Of a stretch of DNA of 38,445 nt, positions 1-11,702 are shown one piece after another. The DNA is from Gymnopus androsaceus JB14 (lineage: Eukaryota > Basidiomycota > Agaricomycetes > Agaricales > Omphalotaceae). Both the position numbers and the translations under genes were made by a program. Under the pieces are notes generated by a model, which saw only the letters and a program-made list of their open reading frames with translations, was not told the DNA's origin and ran no database searches. Position 1 is the first letter of the stretch; each line of letters begins with the position of its first letter. Location: NCBI GenBank assembly GCA_009733575.1, contig ML769822.1, positions 1 through 38,445 of the forward strand, written 5' to 3'.

Positions 1-565
1 GCATAGACAGTCAAAGTGCTTGATCCAGGTTTTGATTCTACAGCAATTCTAAAGTGATTCTGGAATTCTGAATCAGCCTAGAATTGGTTTCAGCTTTGAC
101 CAGACATCAAGTACCTATGATTCACCCATTGCTTCATCCATTGCTTCATCTGTTCTAATTCCCAGATAATATTTTACTATGGATTTATCATTCTCAGCAC
201 CTAGCTGGCAAGTGTATGTCAATATTAGTTGCAAAGCCTGCAGGGGTTAGGCATTGCCTTCCGGAATTCCTTGGGTTGAAATGTTGAGTTATGGCCAAAA
301 TTTCTACTGCCAAGATGAGCCAAACCCATCCAGCCAAAGAAAGCCTTCACCACATTCTTGCTCATCCCACTTTTCTAAAAGATAACATGGCCAATGGATT
401 ACAAGAAATACCGGGCCTACATATATGTGAAGCTGAATTGTGGAAAGCTGGATTGCAATTCACTTTGTTGAATCACCTCAGGAGGCCAACAGGAGGTGCT
501 TCAGCATTTCAGCATTCCAGAAGCAATTCACTTGATTTTGGAATAACTTTTGGAACAACTTGTGC
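1..565. other. Left edge, no recognised gene
   Basis: I see no coding region or RNA gene here. A 100-codon open frame on the plus strand (291-593) has no recognisable motif and runs into the dispersed repeat at 566, so it is treated as chance. A short direct repeat of ccattgcttcat lies near 125-150. Confidence 0.5.
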
Positions 566-1010
566 AAGGGGCTGCAAACTTTCAAAAAGTTGACCACAGG
601 TTGAACTTTTTGGAACCAGGCTTTTGGTCAGACTAACTAACTAACTACATAAGCATTCCCATGCACCATATATGGTGAATCAAGATTAGATATTGTATTT
701 TTCTGCCTCAGAGCTACCAGTCAGACTTTCCCAAGCTTTTTATACACTGTATATACTATGAATTTTGAAAGGACACTTTTTAGAAAACATTATCACTGAA
801 GTGTTGGAACTTAGGACTATCTAACACCATGTGACTGGTGTGACAAAAAGGTGACTGTCATCTGTGAAAATCACCAGAAATGGAGGAATCAAGAGAGAGA
901 GAGGAGCTCAATCAGACATCTGGTAAGTACAATGGACTAAGGAGGTCCCAAAAATGCCCCCAAATCACCCATTTAGAGGGGTGTCAAACTTTTTTTCTGG
1001 CCTGATGGCT
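566..1010 (+). repeat. Dispersed repeat, copy A
   Basis: About 445 bp that recur in direct orientation at 25886-26345. Both copies begin with ggggctgcaaactttcaaaa, share the block gcattcccatgcaccatata, and end near cacccatttagaggggtgtc. By eye the copies are roughly 80-85% identical with small indels. No coding capacity, long TIRs or clear target duplication were found, so the class is unknown. Confidence 0.75.
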
Positions 1011-1307
1011 GGACTAACTAACCGACCCCCAGCTGGGCACTTAATTCTTTGCAACCCCTTGGACTTGTGAGTCAAGCACTTTGACCACACCTATTAATGT
1101 CAATGTTCAATTCCAGTTTTGAATGTGCCATCTGCTTTCCACTGCCACAGTTTCTATTCCGACTGGAGTTTCAGTTCCTACTGGGGTTCTCTCGGAAACT
1201 GCCATTGGCATTGGATCATTTCTGTGGCTGGATTGTTCACCTCTGAAGCTTCTTCTGTCATCACTACTGCCATTTTGTAAGATTTTACAGTGATTGATGG
1301 GTGAGTA

Positions 1308-1556
1308 CATCAGCAAAACCTGTATTTTGCATTTTAATTCCCACAGCAATACTTAAAATTCCCAGCGCTCCCAGAGCTCCCAGCGCTGCTCAGTGCTGTC
1401 AAAATATAAAATCATACATTATTTCCAAATAAGGTAATTTTGCAGCCTCTAGGAGCTTCTGGGAGCCCCCTCCTGCATTCGGCCGGACCATCTGAGTGCT
1501 GGGAACTCTGGACAGTTTGCTCAAGCACTGCCTACGTCATACAGGTTTTGCTGATG
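1308..1556. mobile_element. MITE, TA target, CATCAGCAAAACCTG ends (copy 1)
   Basis: The left end reads CATCAGCAAAACCTG after a TA dinucleotide at 1306-1307. The right end is its inverted complement CAGGTTTTGCTGATG, followed by TA at 1557-1558. The 249-bp body has no coding capacity. A TA duplication with short TIRs is what Tc1/mariner-type transposases leave, so this is inferred to be a non-autonomous member of such a family. The same ends occur at 2347-2515. Confidence 0.78.
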
Positions 1557-1558
1557 TA

Positions 1559-2344
1559 GCATAGAACAATGACAATGTTCAATTCCAGTTGCAAATAACC
1601 TGCCGTTTTCTTTTCAGTACGACCATCACTATTACTTCTGAAGCTTCTTCTGCCATCTCTGCTGCTGAAGCTTCCATCTCAGTAACCAGGTGACTAGCAG
1701 TTCCACTGCTAGCACTACTTCCGCCAGTCCCACAGGAAGCTTGTACAATGGAGCAATGGGTTTGAATGCAAGAACTGTATTCATTGCCTCAGGTGTGGTT
1801 GCTGGAACGTGATTGTTTTAAGCTGGAGCTGGGAGTCGTTTGCCTTTTTTTCTGAAGTTTATCACTTTCACAGATGATCAACGTGTCTTGGCATAGTTAT
1901 ACATGGACATTATCTCAGTACTGTAACTAGTTTTCAAATATAATGAATCACTTTGACCTTGACAGGAAGTACCTACTGATGTTAGATGGTCAGAAAGGCA
2001 TTCTGATACTCAAAGGAGATTTATAAGCGATTAATCTGAAGTAAGACCAAACTCCTCATATATGTGCATAGGAAGTATCCTTCAAGATATAAGGGTTGAA
2101 TGCAGAGTGATGGGATGGGTATATGCATTTGGAGCAGTAGACCATTGGTGGAGTGAAGGGTGAAAGTTGAATGAAACCCCTGCATTACAGTGTGAACTTT
2201 AAGGCATAAGCAAAATCCAAAAGTATCTAAGTTCATTTGCAGCTGCTTGTTCAGAGGGAATTTTTGAACATGAAGTACTGCACAATGCACTGCAAAAGTA
2301 GAATTCAAAAAAGAAAATAAGTAGATGTGGAATCTGAATGCTGA
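1559..2344. other. Between two MITEs, no recognised gene
   Basis: No convincing gene. The 23-bp block at 1096-1118 recurs with one mismatch at 1568-1590, 472 bp apart. It brackets the first MITE and shows that the host sequence is itself repeated. A 121-codon minus-strand open frame (2021-2386) extends into the second MITE and has no known motif. Confidence 0.4.
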
Positions 2345-2346
2345 TA

Positions 2347-2515
2347 CATCAGCAAAACCTGGGTGGTCCCATAGCAAGGTCCCCATCTGTCCAGAACTGG
2401 ACAGTTCTATGACTGCTATGGATTGTATTGGAACTTCTGTACAGTGCTGTAGAGCAACTCATAGCAACTCATAGCAATCCATAGCAATCCATAGTTCACC
2501 CAGGTTTTGCTGATG
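2347..2515. mobile_element. MITE, same family (copy 2)
   Basis: This is a 169-bp element with the same CATCAGCAAAACCTG and CAGGTTTTGCTGATG ends, extended here to a longer inverted repeat (ctgggtg / cacccag). It is flanked by TA at 2345-2346 and 2516-2517. The body differs from copy 1 and contains a roughly 10-bp tandem motif (catagcaact/catagcaatc) near 2457-2492. Only the ends define the family, which is typical of MITEs mobilised in trans. Confidence 0.8.
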
Positions 2516-2517
2516 TA

Positions 2518-4487
2518 ACAATGGTCATTCCAGCTCCATACATACTAGGCCAGTTACAGCTTCCACCTTGGAATGTTTTCATAAATGTTCGTAGTACTCC
2601 TCCAGTATTGAAACTGTTTCCTACTCTAAAACCTCATCTTAATTCCCCATCTCTCATAACTGCCCACTCCATCATCCACCCCCAAGGGAATGTTGGTGAT
2701 GAGCTTAATGCAGCTGTTGTGGTGGTGGTAGATGAGATTGTTTCAGTTGAAGATGTTGAGGAGCTTGGTGGAGTGGGGATTAGTTAGATGGATGGAAATA
2801 TCACAACAGGGTGATGAAATAACAAGGGAGGGAGGTTCAGATAAAATAGATAAATATTTACAAAAATGAGGAGATTAATGCCCCGGGAATCTTAAACAGT
2901 GGAGATGAATTTAACAGTATCAACTTTGGCTCCAAGTCCTTTGCTTCCAGTCACTCCATCAGGAGTCTAAGTACTCAAAGTTCAGTCCCAAGGAAATATT
3001 GCCCTGTCTAGAAAGTATATTACTTACCTTGCCAGTAAGTTGAACATTTACTCTGCTCTCAGATGCAAATCCTTCTTGACTCATTGCAGTTTTCTGGTCA
3101 ATAAATGAAATGAGTCCATAGAGTAAGTAGAACTTCACAGCATAGTGGAATAAAATTCGAGATGAATGAGTGGAGTCCTTTCATTTGGTGACTTTCTTGA
3201 TGCCTCCCATCTCGCATCAAGTCCCTGACATTTAATCTAAAAAGGGGAAAATGAACTTCAATTGAGTTGATGGTGAATTTTCCAGGCTTCCAATGCGAGC
3301 ACAGAGTTTGCATCAGCTAAAAAGTCGAAATATTAACAAGAATTGTTCACGAGAACCATGTACCGGCCTTATCCCACCATGTAGTGGAATGACACCCAAA
3401 TAGGTTTATTTGAGGAGGCAAAATACTGGTAATCATGAAAACAGTGAGAAATTCGATATGAGAAAAAGCAGATATAATACTTGTATAATACTTACCACAA
3501 CAGTGTCAAGTATTTGAAAGATACTAATATATTTTCATACATGATAAGGCAATGAAAAGGCAATGAAAAGGGCATAATGGTACAGAAAATAGCTAGTTCA
3601 CTTACCTCAAAAGAAGGCCTCTTGATGCTGCAAATATTACTAAACACTTGATCATGGTGTCTGTGCTTCATTATTTTTCATGAGTTGAGTGTTTCAAACT
3701 TAAAACTTTGAGGGAGCATATAAATTATACCTCCTCAATCCAGTCTGCATACTCCTGAAGAAATGACACATGAATCCCGCTATCAAAACTTCAACAAGAG
3801 TTGAAGAAATCTTTTGTGCTATGTCAATTTTCTGTTCAAAAATAATGGTTCAGGCTGATAAGCACACAATATGCTTTGTACTCACAACAACAGTTGGATT
3901 CTGAAGATCACCCAGGTTTAGGTTGTGGTTTTGTATGAGTAAGGTGCCTGCATGGTTCACTTCCATACTAACCTGATCCCTACAATAGCTTTAAAAAAAA
4001 CCTATTATCAGTCTCCTTACAAGCTGCACTAAGTATTCATTTAAGACCTACTCAACCCAAGAGCTAATTACATGCAGGGAAATTAAGTATGGGTGCGGTA
4101 GCCCAAGCTCACTGCTCAGCTTTCAGAGTCAATAATACACTTACCCCAAGCGGACACAGCCAATATGGTCTGATGTAGAAAAAAGACCACTTGAGGATAC
4201 AGCATACTTAAATTTACCAAGGATTTACTGATGAAAAAACTTACCGTTGGAACAATAATAAACATGTTTTTCTGTACTATAGATCCTTTCTTGAATTATT
4301 TCAAACAATAGATGACTTACAAATGTAAATTTTCTGTATGAAATATCTTTAAAAAATAATCAGATATTTGATCATCAGAACCTAAAGAAACTTACAACTG
4401 TGCCATGAGAGGAGTTGTGTACTACATATTCCAATTTATATCAGCTCCTTTAAGCAGAGAAACAACACCAGGTATCAGGGTGAATAC
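2518..4487 (-). other. Gene-free stretch; possible decayed minus-strand gene
   Basis: No recognisable protein. Read on the minus strand, the segment 3020-4400 contains a series of GTAAG-type donor motifs (plus-strand ctTAC near 3025, 3492, 3600, 4140, 4240, 4316 and 4393) spaced 75-540 bp apart. That resembles an intron-rich gene whose exons have lost their open frames. An 88-codon plus-strand frame at 2521-2787 starts right beside the MITE and has no motif. The call of a decayed gene is inference and weak. Confidence 0.25.
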
Positions 4488-4489
4488 TA

Positions 4490-5260
4490 AGATAGGAAAA
4501 ACACAAACTCGACAAAGATCACATGATCCAACGTAAGTGTCCAAATTCGGACAAATTCCTCAAAAAAATCAGAGAAAATCTCGTATATAATGCTCCCCTC
4601 CCCTGGGATTGTGTACGGGACCTAGCATTTTGAGATATAATGTCATATGTATGGAATCTCAGAGGAATAAGCTTCACAGTATTATTTGGGTGAAGAGTTA
4701 AACATACAGTCTGAAAATGAGCTAACTCTGTTAATAACTCCTTTAAAGATAGGATGTAAAGATATTTGGGTGTCTAAGAACACTCTAATATGTGTATTCT
4801 ACATTTCATAAGTCTCATTTACCGTCCCAAGTGGGGGAAACATATTCTACAAGGTGATTTCTTGATTGTCTTCTCATGAGAAAATTCTTGAAAAACATGT
4901 TAGGACATTCTCCTCTCCTCCAGGACTGTGTATAATACCTAGCATTTGTAGATATAAGTCCATAGATATCATATCCAAGAGGGATAAGCAATCCACTGCC
5001 ATCTGGTTGAGGAATTAGCTGTGCATCATCAAAATGAGCTGACTCTGCTAATAACTCTCTCAGACAGAGCATATAAGCAAGTTCAACTGGATAGGTAGAC
5101 TCTAGTGTGTTCATTCTGAAATTGCTAGGTCCCATACACAGTTGCGGAGGAGGGGTGCATTATATACAAGATTTTCTTTGATTTTCTCGAGGAATTTGTC
5201 CGAATTTGGACACTTACATTGGATCATGTGATCTTTGTCGAGTTTGTGTTTTCCCTATCT
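4490..5260. mobile_element. 771-bp TIR element with internal duplication
   Basis: The left arm from 4490 (AGATAGG..AACACAAACTCG) is complementary over about 120 bp to the right arm ending at 5260, and TA flanks both ends (4488-4489, 5261-5262). Inside, a block of about 200 bp starting near 4593 is repeated in direct orientation near 4911 with moderate divergence. A 106-codon minus-strand frame (4815-5135) lies in the second block but resembles nothing I know. A TA target and TIRs suggest a non-autonomous Tc1/mariner-like element. Confidence 0.75.
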
Positions 5261-5262
5261 TA

Positions 5263-5958
5263 TGAAGATAGGCCTAGAGCAATAGTCACCTGTAATGGCC
5301 TAGCAAATAAATGAGTCACATAGTGCAACATGGTAAGGCAGGAGCTGTGCTTACAATATAATAGCTCTTAGTGCCGCAATGTTTCCATAATCTTCTACAA
5401 GATAAAACCAGGTGATGGCAATGTCAAGGGCCCATTTTATGGCATCCAGTACCCTGTGTGGACCATTGGCCAGTGTTTCTTTAAGGCTTGAGCCTCATGA
5501 TTAGGAAAAATTCCTACATCAGCACTGCAACCTACCCAAAATATTAGTACTACCAATGTATACAAGTGAATGTATGCATTACAAAAATCATAGTAGCTTT
5601 GGAGGCTCGTGGAAGTTTTCCATAGAAAAGTGCTGTTTGAAGGAGAGTGATACCAAAAACCCTATGTCATTTTAGCTCTTTTGATCTTCAAACTGTAATG
5701 AGAAACAACATGCTGGCGAATATTGTGCCTATGGCATACATCCCGAAAGTCTGACGGATGTCTGGTGCAGCCTGAGGGAGGGAGGCAGAAGTAGAAAGCA
5801 TATGGCCAATTACGCAAGGGGTGCTGGAGCAGACTTGTCTGAGAGCTTATGTATGAATACCTCACGGAACGTGTGAGTCACTTTCAAAGCTACTACCTTC
5901 AGTATCAGGATCATGATGCAAAACAAGAAGGGATATAGTGCTGTCCATAGGCTCAATC
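5263..5958. other. Gene-free stretch
   Basis: I see no gene or repeat structure here beyond short low-complexity runs. Open frames are below 70 codons and have no motif. Confidence 0.4.
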
Positions 5959-6324
5959 AATCACTCCATGGGATTGATTATAAAACAGCCGAAATTTATT
6001 CTGAAAAAGATGAAGTAAATGATGATAAATTTTGCCAAAGATTTCGCTTGAAGATTATATATTGTGCCCGGAATATGGTTAGAATAATATAATCTTTTTT
6101 GTATATAATCCCGGCCGAAAAAGTTCATGGGAATTAGTCAGTATTCCAATAGGAAGACAAAATCAATTTCACCTGGTAAATCGTTATGATTCTGCCCGGA
6201 AAAGGAACCAGGATGAAAGACCTTTACCGCCGCTAAAAGACCATCTTTTGCGCCCGGGAAAGGTCCTGTGGTCTTTGATCTTTCACGCATGTAATTCACT
6301 AACTTTTACACCATCGAACATGTA

Positions 6325-7908
6325 CTGTGGCGGCGAAAATTAACCGAACACGCAAAATGTCACCTTGTAACGGCCATAGCGGGGTGAATAGCACATATTA
6401 GAATTTGTGTTTGGGGGCAATATTGTAGCCCTTTTGAATCCGCAGATGGTCCACTTTTCACGTTTGAGAAATATTTACAAATGGTAGAGTTATCGGTCAA
6501 TACGTACAAAGCATCACATTTTGTGATGTAATTTTTGTGAATTTTGACTCTAATGAGCTTTTTTCAACGTGTTCCTAAGCTTTTCTTGCGATTATTTTTG
6601 TACAGGACTACTATTGGGACCATAACACTTTTATATCATGGCTTAAACCCAGAAGGAACATGCCATATTGATGCATCAATTGAGGATGTTTATTTTTACC
6701 TGAAATTACAATAGCAGATGGATGAGGGCAAATCATGGGAAGGTTTAGTGGGTGATTCTATAGCATTTTGAGTCCTAAAGTGATCCCAATTCACAGAATT
6801 AAATAATATAGGAAATTCATTGAATTATAGCTTATGAAACTTCAAGTAGCAATTTTTCTGGGGTAATTTCAAATTTAATGGCCTTAATTTGAATGTTTTT
6901 GAACCTTTTCTGCTGATGTTTTTTTCTGACCAGACTCTAGGGATGCATATAGTTCCATAATACATATTGGCCTCATCATAGTATTCTTGGTTCTGATCAA
7001 AAAGCCTCCACCATCCCAGAAATATGGCCCAACTAAGGACTAAGAATTTCTTGCCTCTTGTCTTCAGTACATAGAGTGACTGTACCATCCCAAATGATTC
7101 ATAGATATCCTCCAGCATCAAAGAACCCCATCACAGCCTCAATGCTTGAATTCAGACACCACAGGCTAAATACAAGCTCACATTTTTATTTAGGGCAGAT
7201 TTTCGAAAATAATTGTGGAAGATTTGTGTTTCTGGATGTGGAAAATGGCCTCATTCATGGACCCAACTTGTGTTATGAAGGTATATGCATCCCTAGAGTG
7301 TGACCAGAAAAAAACATCAGCAGAAAAGGTTCAAAAACATTCAAATTAAGGCCATTAAATTTGAAATTACCCCAGAAAAATTGCTACTTGAAGTTTCTTA
7401 AGCTATAAGTCAATGAATTTCCTATATTATTTAATTCTGTGAATTGGGATCACTTTAGGACTCAAAATACTATAGAATCACCCACTAAACCTTCCCATGA
7501 TTTGCCCTCATCCATCTGCTATTGTAATTTCAGGTAAAAATAAACATCCTCAATTGATGCATCAATATGGCATGTTCCTTCTGGGTTTAAGCCATGATAT
7601 AAAAGTGTTATGGTCCCAATAGTAGTCCTGTACAAAAATAATTGCAAGAAAAGCTTAGGAACACATTGAAAAAAGCTCATTAGAGTCAAAATTCACAAAA
7701 ATTACATCATAAAATTTGATGCTTTGTACATATTGACCTATAACTCTACCATTTGTAAATATTTCTCAAACGTGAAAAGTGGAACATCTGCGGATTCGAA
7801 AGGGCTACAATATTGCCCCCAAACACAAATTCTAATATGTGCTATTCGCCCCGCTATGGCCGTTACAAGGTGACATTTTGCGTGTTCGGTTAATTTTCGC
7901 CGCCACAG
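6325..7908. mobile_element. Foldback element, two ~650-bp inverted arms, TA target
   Basis: The left arm starts CTGTGGCGGCGAAAATTAAC at 6325 and the right arm ends with the inverted complement at 7908. TA flanks both sides (6323-6324, 7909-7910). The arms, about 6325-6981 and 7259-7908, are nearly complementary with scattered mismatches, leaving a spacer of about 280 bp. Removing it restores continuity with the intact right arm of the outer element (aacatg..gtacccagttact). There is no transposase, and the small frames at 6825-7121 and 7058-7303 overlap the palindrome and look non-coding. It is a non-autonomous element, probably moved by a TA-specific transposase. Confidence 0.85.
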
Positions 7909-8139
7909 TAGTACCCAGTTACTGCCAGTTACTGCCTAGTCGCTGTCTGGTGACTGCCTGGTTGCCTGGGTTCAGCCGCTCAAAATGGTGACTCGGTCCT
8001 CATGTGCCACCTTGAGTGCTGGCCGCTCCACACTACTTGATGCTTGACCAATAAAGATTTCAATACCTCAACAGTTACAACTTACATGACTGATGACTCA
8101 TTGCAAGAGCCAACTCTAAATCAACGCTTTGACATGTAC

Positions 8140-8204
8140 GCTAGTGGCATGAAGTATATGTTTACTAAGCTTCGGGACCTAAACATATACTTTGTGCCAC
8201 TAGT
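8140..8204. mobile_element. 65-bp hairpin insertion flanked by GTAC
   Basis: The left arm of the outer element carries 65 bp that are absent from the matching right arm near 13640. The insert starts GCTAGTGGCA and ends GTGCCACTAGT. Its halves pair through aagtatatgttta and taaacatatactt, and GTAC occurs directly on both sides (8136-8139, 8205-8208). This fits a tiny foldback insertion with a 4-bp duplication. A TA duplication inside GTAC is equally possible. Confidence 0.6.
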
Positions 8205-8711
8205 GTACATAGTGTGTGGCTCAGGTTGGGTCGGGTTTTTTTACAGGTCAGCAGACCACAAGCACTAATTTGTTTTAAGTACTACAAGATAGACTACCAA
8301 TAAATATATCATTAGAAGTTCCCATAGTTGACCAACTCAATACTGTTATTGTCATTAGTGTCAAAGCAAGAAATGACCAACTCTTCATTTGCATTATACT
8401 TCACTAAGTAGTATCAATATCAATTGTATAACATTCCAGTACCAATGTTAGTACAGATGTGAATACTTAATAGTAAGCATTCAGCCATTATTATCAAGTA
8501 GTACAAAATTATTGTTACCCAAAATTCTTCAAAACAAGCACAATCTCATTGATAAATCATATAATATAGGTGTTCAGTCAGCTTGAGCTATTCCCAATAA
8601 CTCACCTCACTTGGTCCAGCCTGCTTACATAACTAATCCTTAGAGTGCCCTTTGCTCTGGGTGTTAGTTATGTAAGCATATATATTTCCAGCAGCAATAT
8701 CAGGGATATTA

Positions 8712-8925
8712 CAGTGTTCTATGGCTCCTTGAACCACAACTTCGTAATTCTTTCGCGGCTTTTGTTACAGCCGATTTGGGCCAAATCTATGTGTCTAGCA
8801 ATCATCTAAAGTAAGATTAGAATACTTTTAACTACTTTGAGCAGTATCAAACGGGTACTGTGTATTTACTAGGAATTAAACGAGAATTTGGGTCCGTTGT
8901 CACGGTTTATGGCTCCTTGAACCAC
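8712..8925. repeat. Left TIR and subterminal repeat of the pogo element
   Basis: Two copies of TATGGCTCCTTGAACCAC lie about 190 bp apart (8720-8737 and 8908-8925). Spaced repeats of this kind are usual transposase binding sites in pogo and Fot1-type elements. The binding role is inferred. Confidence 0.7.
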
Positions 8926-8991
8926 TGTGACGGCTTACGTTTGACGCATCGGTAAGCCATACCCGAGTTCCCGGAAACTCCATCTCTCGGT

Positions 8992-11294
8992 TTAATCATT
9001 CCCATCTCCATCGTTCCCATCTCCATCACCGTCCATATCGTTGTCTGTATCAAAATCTTTGAGGCAAAGGGCAGTCAGGGCCTTCTTGGTGATATGAGTG
9101 GGTTTCTTGGGTAAGTCTCTCTTCTTTATTACCCCTTGCGATTGGAGACCTTCGCAAGTGGTGTTCCAATTAAGGCATGCAACTGCGTGCTCTTCCTGTA
9201 TTTCCTTCCACTCGTCCTCTAAAGCGGCCTTTTTAGTCTTCTTTGAAACCCGGGCTGCCTTCCTACTCTCCTTCTGAGCTAGCTCCTCAGCCAACCGATC
9301 CCTCTTTCTCTCCTGAAACTCAAGAACATGAGTATCTGTCCAAAGCCTCCCCAACCCTTGATTTGGCAACACCTCATTGTCAGCTTTCGCATTCTTCCTC
9401 CGCTTCTTTTCCTCCTTGGCATGTAATGCCTGATTCATCTTCTCTAGGGTCAGGTCCTGGATAACTGCCTGAGCAGCGTATATCTCCTCGCGTTCTTTGT
9501 AGGCATCCAAATGGCTTTTCGCATTCTTCAGGGCCCCAGTCAGCCTTTCGTTCTCGGCCTCCATTGACAGGTGGCTCCGATACTCTTCACCGCCAGACTG
9601 CTCTAGCAAAGACCATTTGGGAGCGGCTAGATTGAGCGGCTTCTTTTCCAGCAGGCGTGGAAATGGAGTATTGGATGTATATGGGTTTTTCGAGGTGAGG
9701 AATGATCCGGAAGATGTTGAGGCTAGTGAACTCGACAATATACGCATTCTCTTTGATGGAGTATCGACTGGATCATCTGTTTCGTCATGAAATCTTCGAG
9801 AAGATGTGCAAGAGGGTGATGTTGGTGCTAGTTGTGTGCTGGAAGCAACGGGAGAAGGATGAGTGAGAGGAAGGTGAGAAGAAGATGCGATAGGCTCTGG
9901 TGGTAGAGCATGTGTTGGTGAAGCATCGAGTGTTGTGGTTGTGGCCTGGTAAGTTCGGAAGCTGCTGATGATGGCTCTGACCGGGCTTGTCTGAGTGAGC
10001 GCAAACGAGCCCTTCACTGATGTTGCCTCTGCAGGTTTCAACTGTTCAGGTCGTATTACCCTTGGATTAAATGGAAAAACTCCCGTCGCTTCAAACGCCG
10101 CCTTCACTGTCGCAACTGTGAACGCACGATTGAAGGCTCTGCCAAAGACAAACAAGAAGTCTTCCTTGTCAACGACACGCTGGTTCACATCTTCGAAGTC
10201 TGCGATTGACTTCTTGAACTCGAATTTCATCTTCACAAAGCAGACTACATCCAATCCTTGAAGAGCATGCGTACAATGCGGCGGATACCCGAGAATGATG
10301 ATGTTCATTTTGAGCGCAAACTCGATGACCTCCGGAGTAAAGTGGGAGCTGTGACCATCCATCAGAAGAACACGCTTTTCTCCAGCGGCCTTTCCTTTGG
10401 TGGCGGGTCAAACTCAGTCTTCAACCATTCACATGCAATTTCGCTATCTGTCCACCCATTCTCCGACGCCGTGCACCTATTAAGGCTCCAGGTCAATCCA
10501 GTTCAGTACTCTCAAGGAAACACGTACGTTGCATTTGCTACATTGTTCCTTGTCCATTTTGTGTAAAGATTCTTGCCTTTGTAGATGACAGTGGGCCTAA
10601 GCGTCGATCCATCAGCACAGATTGTCACTATTGCAGTAATATTTTCACGATTTCCGCCGCCCTGTCGGTGCTGCATTTTCGTTCCTCTGGCGCCTGCAAC
10701 ACGTTCCTTGGCAATGTTACCCCTTGGGGCAGAAGACTCGTCCATCCCGTAAGCATTCTCGGGCTTGACATTCGCATCTACAATCTGCTCCTTCACTAAC
10801 TCGAACCAATGGTCTACTGCTGTAGGATTCAACCCTTGAGCCCTCTGGCTATCGAGTGGCTTGCTCCAGTGCATGGAGATCTCGTGGTGGCGGGTGAGGA
10901 ATGCATAGATCCAACTGTCGCCAACTTCCTCGTACTCTGGCCCATGATTCTTTTGTAGAATGGCGTTGGCATAGGTCTTTATCTGTACATGAGTCGGGGG
11001 CAAGCCACGATCTGCGGAACGAAGAATCCAGTCCGCTAAGGTTTTCTCCTCTCCCAGAGTGAGCTTCTGCTTAGTAGCATTGAACTCCTGTATCGTTCTC
11101 TTCCCATCTACTTTTCGTGTAATTGCATTCCTGTCAATGTGAAATTCTGTGGCGATTTTACGAAGTGAGCGAGATTTGTCCTTTGGTAACTCCAGCAATG
11201 CTTTGTAGGCTTCTACAGCCTGCTCCAAGTTTTTCACCTTCTTTTTGCGTGCAATCTGAGCCTTTAGATTATTGGATTGAGTCTTTCCGACCAT
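8992..11294 (-). pseudogene. Pogo/Fot1-type DDE transposase, one-base frameshift
   Basis: This is the transposase of the surrounding element, catalysing cut-and-paste into TA. The ATG is at 11294. Residues ~25-70 form a psq-type helix-turn-helix and ~75-145 a CENP-B-type DNA-binding domain (GDSWIYAFLTRHH). The DDE domain follows, with D185 (YGMDESS), D296 (LLMDGHSSH) and D332 (LQGLDVV), a DD35D arrangement. A lysine/glutamate-rich coiled coil and an acidic Asp/Gly/Asn tail close the protein. A 51-nt intron (10527 to 10477, GTACGT..AATAG) joins the two long open frames. After it, one base appears missing in a C run at 10405-10407 (TTTGACCC then GCCACC), shifting the frame before the second aspartate. 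With that base the total is a clean 2253 nt, or 750 aa. Otherwise the protein would stop before the second catalytic residue. No other lesion is visible. Confidence 0.9.
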
Positions 11295-11702
11295 TGTGAC
11301 AGTTCTGAAAGGGTGTGAAAATGTTTGTCAACATTCGTCTAACCTCGTCTAACTGCGTACACAACTTCAGCTTTGACCTTCATGTCACGCTGGATTGTTT
11401 TCTGCATACTGAAGACATTTTGTACTTTAGAGCTTGGCTGTTTATCAGAAATGGAAGAGAAACAGCATTTATATATCCCAATGTGCCCTTTAATATTGTT
11501 CTCCACTTATTCACTGTAGCTAGCTTCTATGCCCAAAGTTTTCTGTCGCTGATCCTCTATGAAATTTACTATATTTGAGCCATATCTCTGTGCAACCATT
11601 GGTCACTGGGGTGAGGCTTGGACACGTGATGTATTACAGCCATTGCATTGATATGAGATACTCAGAACAAGAAAATACATACATGAAAAATAAATTTACG
11701 GT

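Noticed and set aside
7058..7303. Small gene inside the foldback element
   Set aside because: It spans the spacer and the start of an inverted arm; the matching minus-strand frame at 6825-7121 arises from the same palindrome.
9995..10566. Plus-strand frames opposite the pogo transposase
   Set aside because: They are antisense shadows of the transposase coding strand with no motif of their own.
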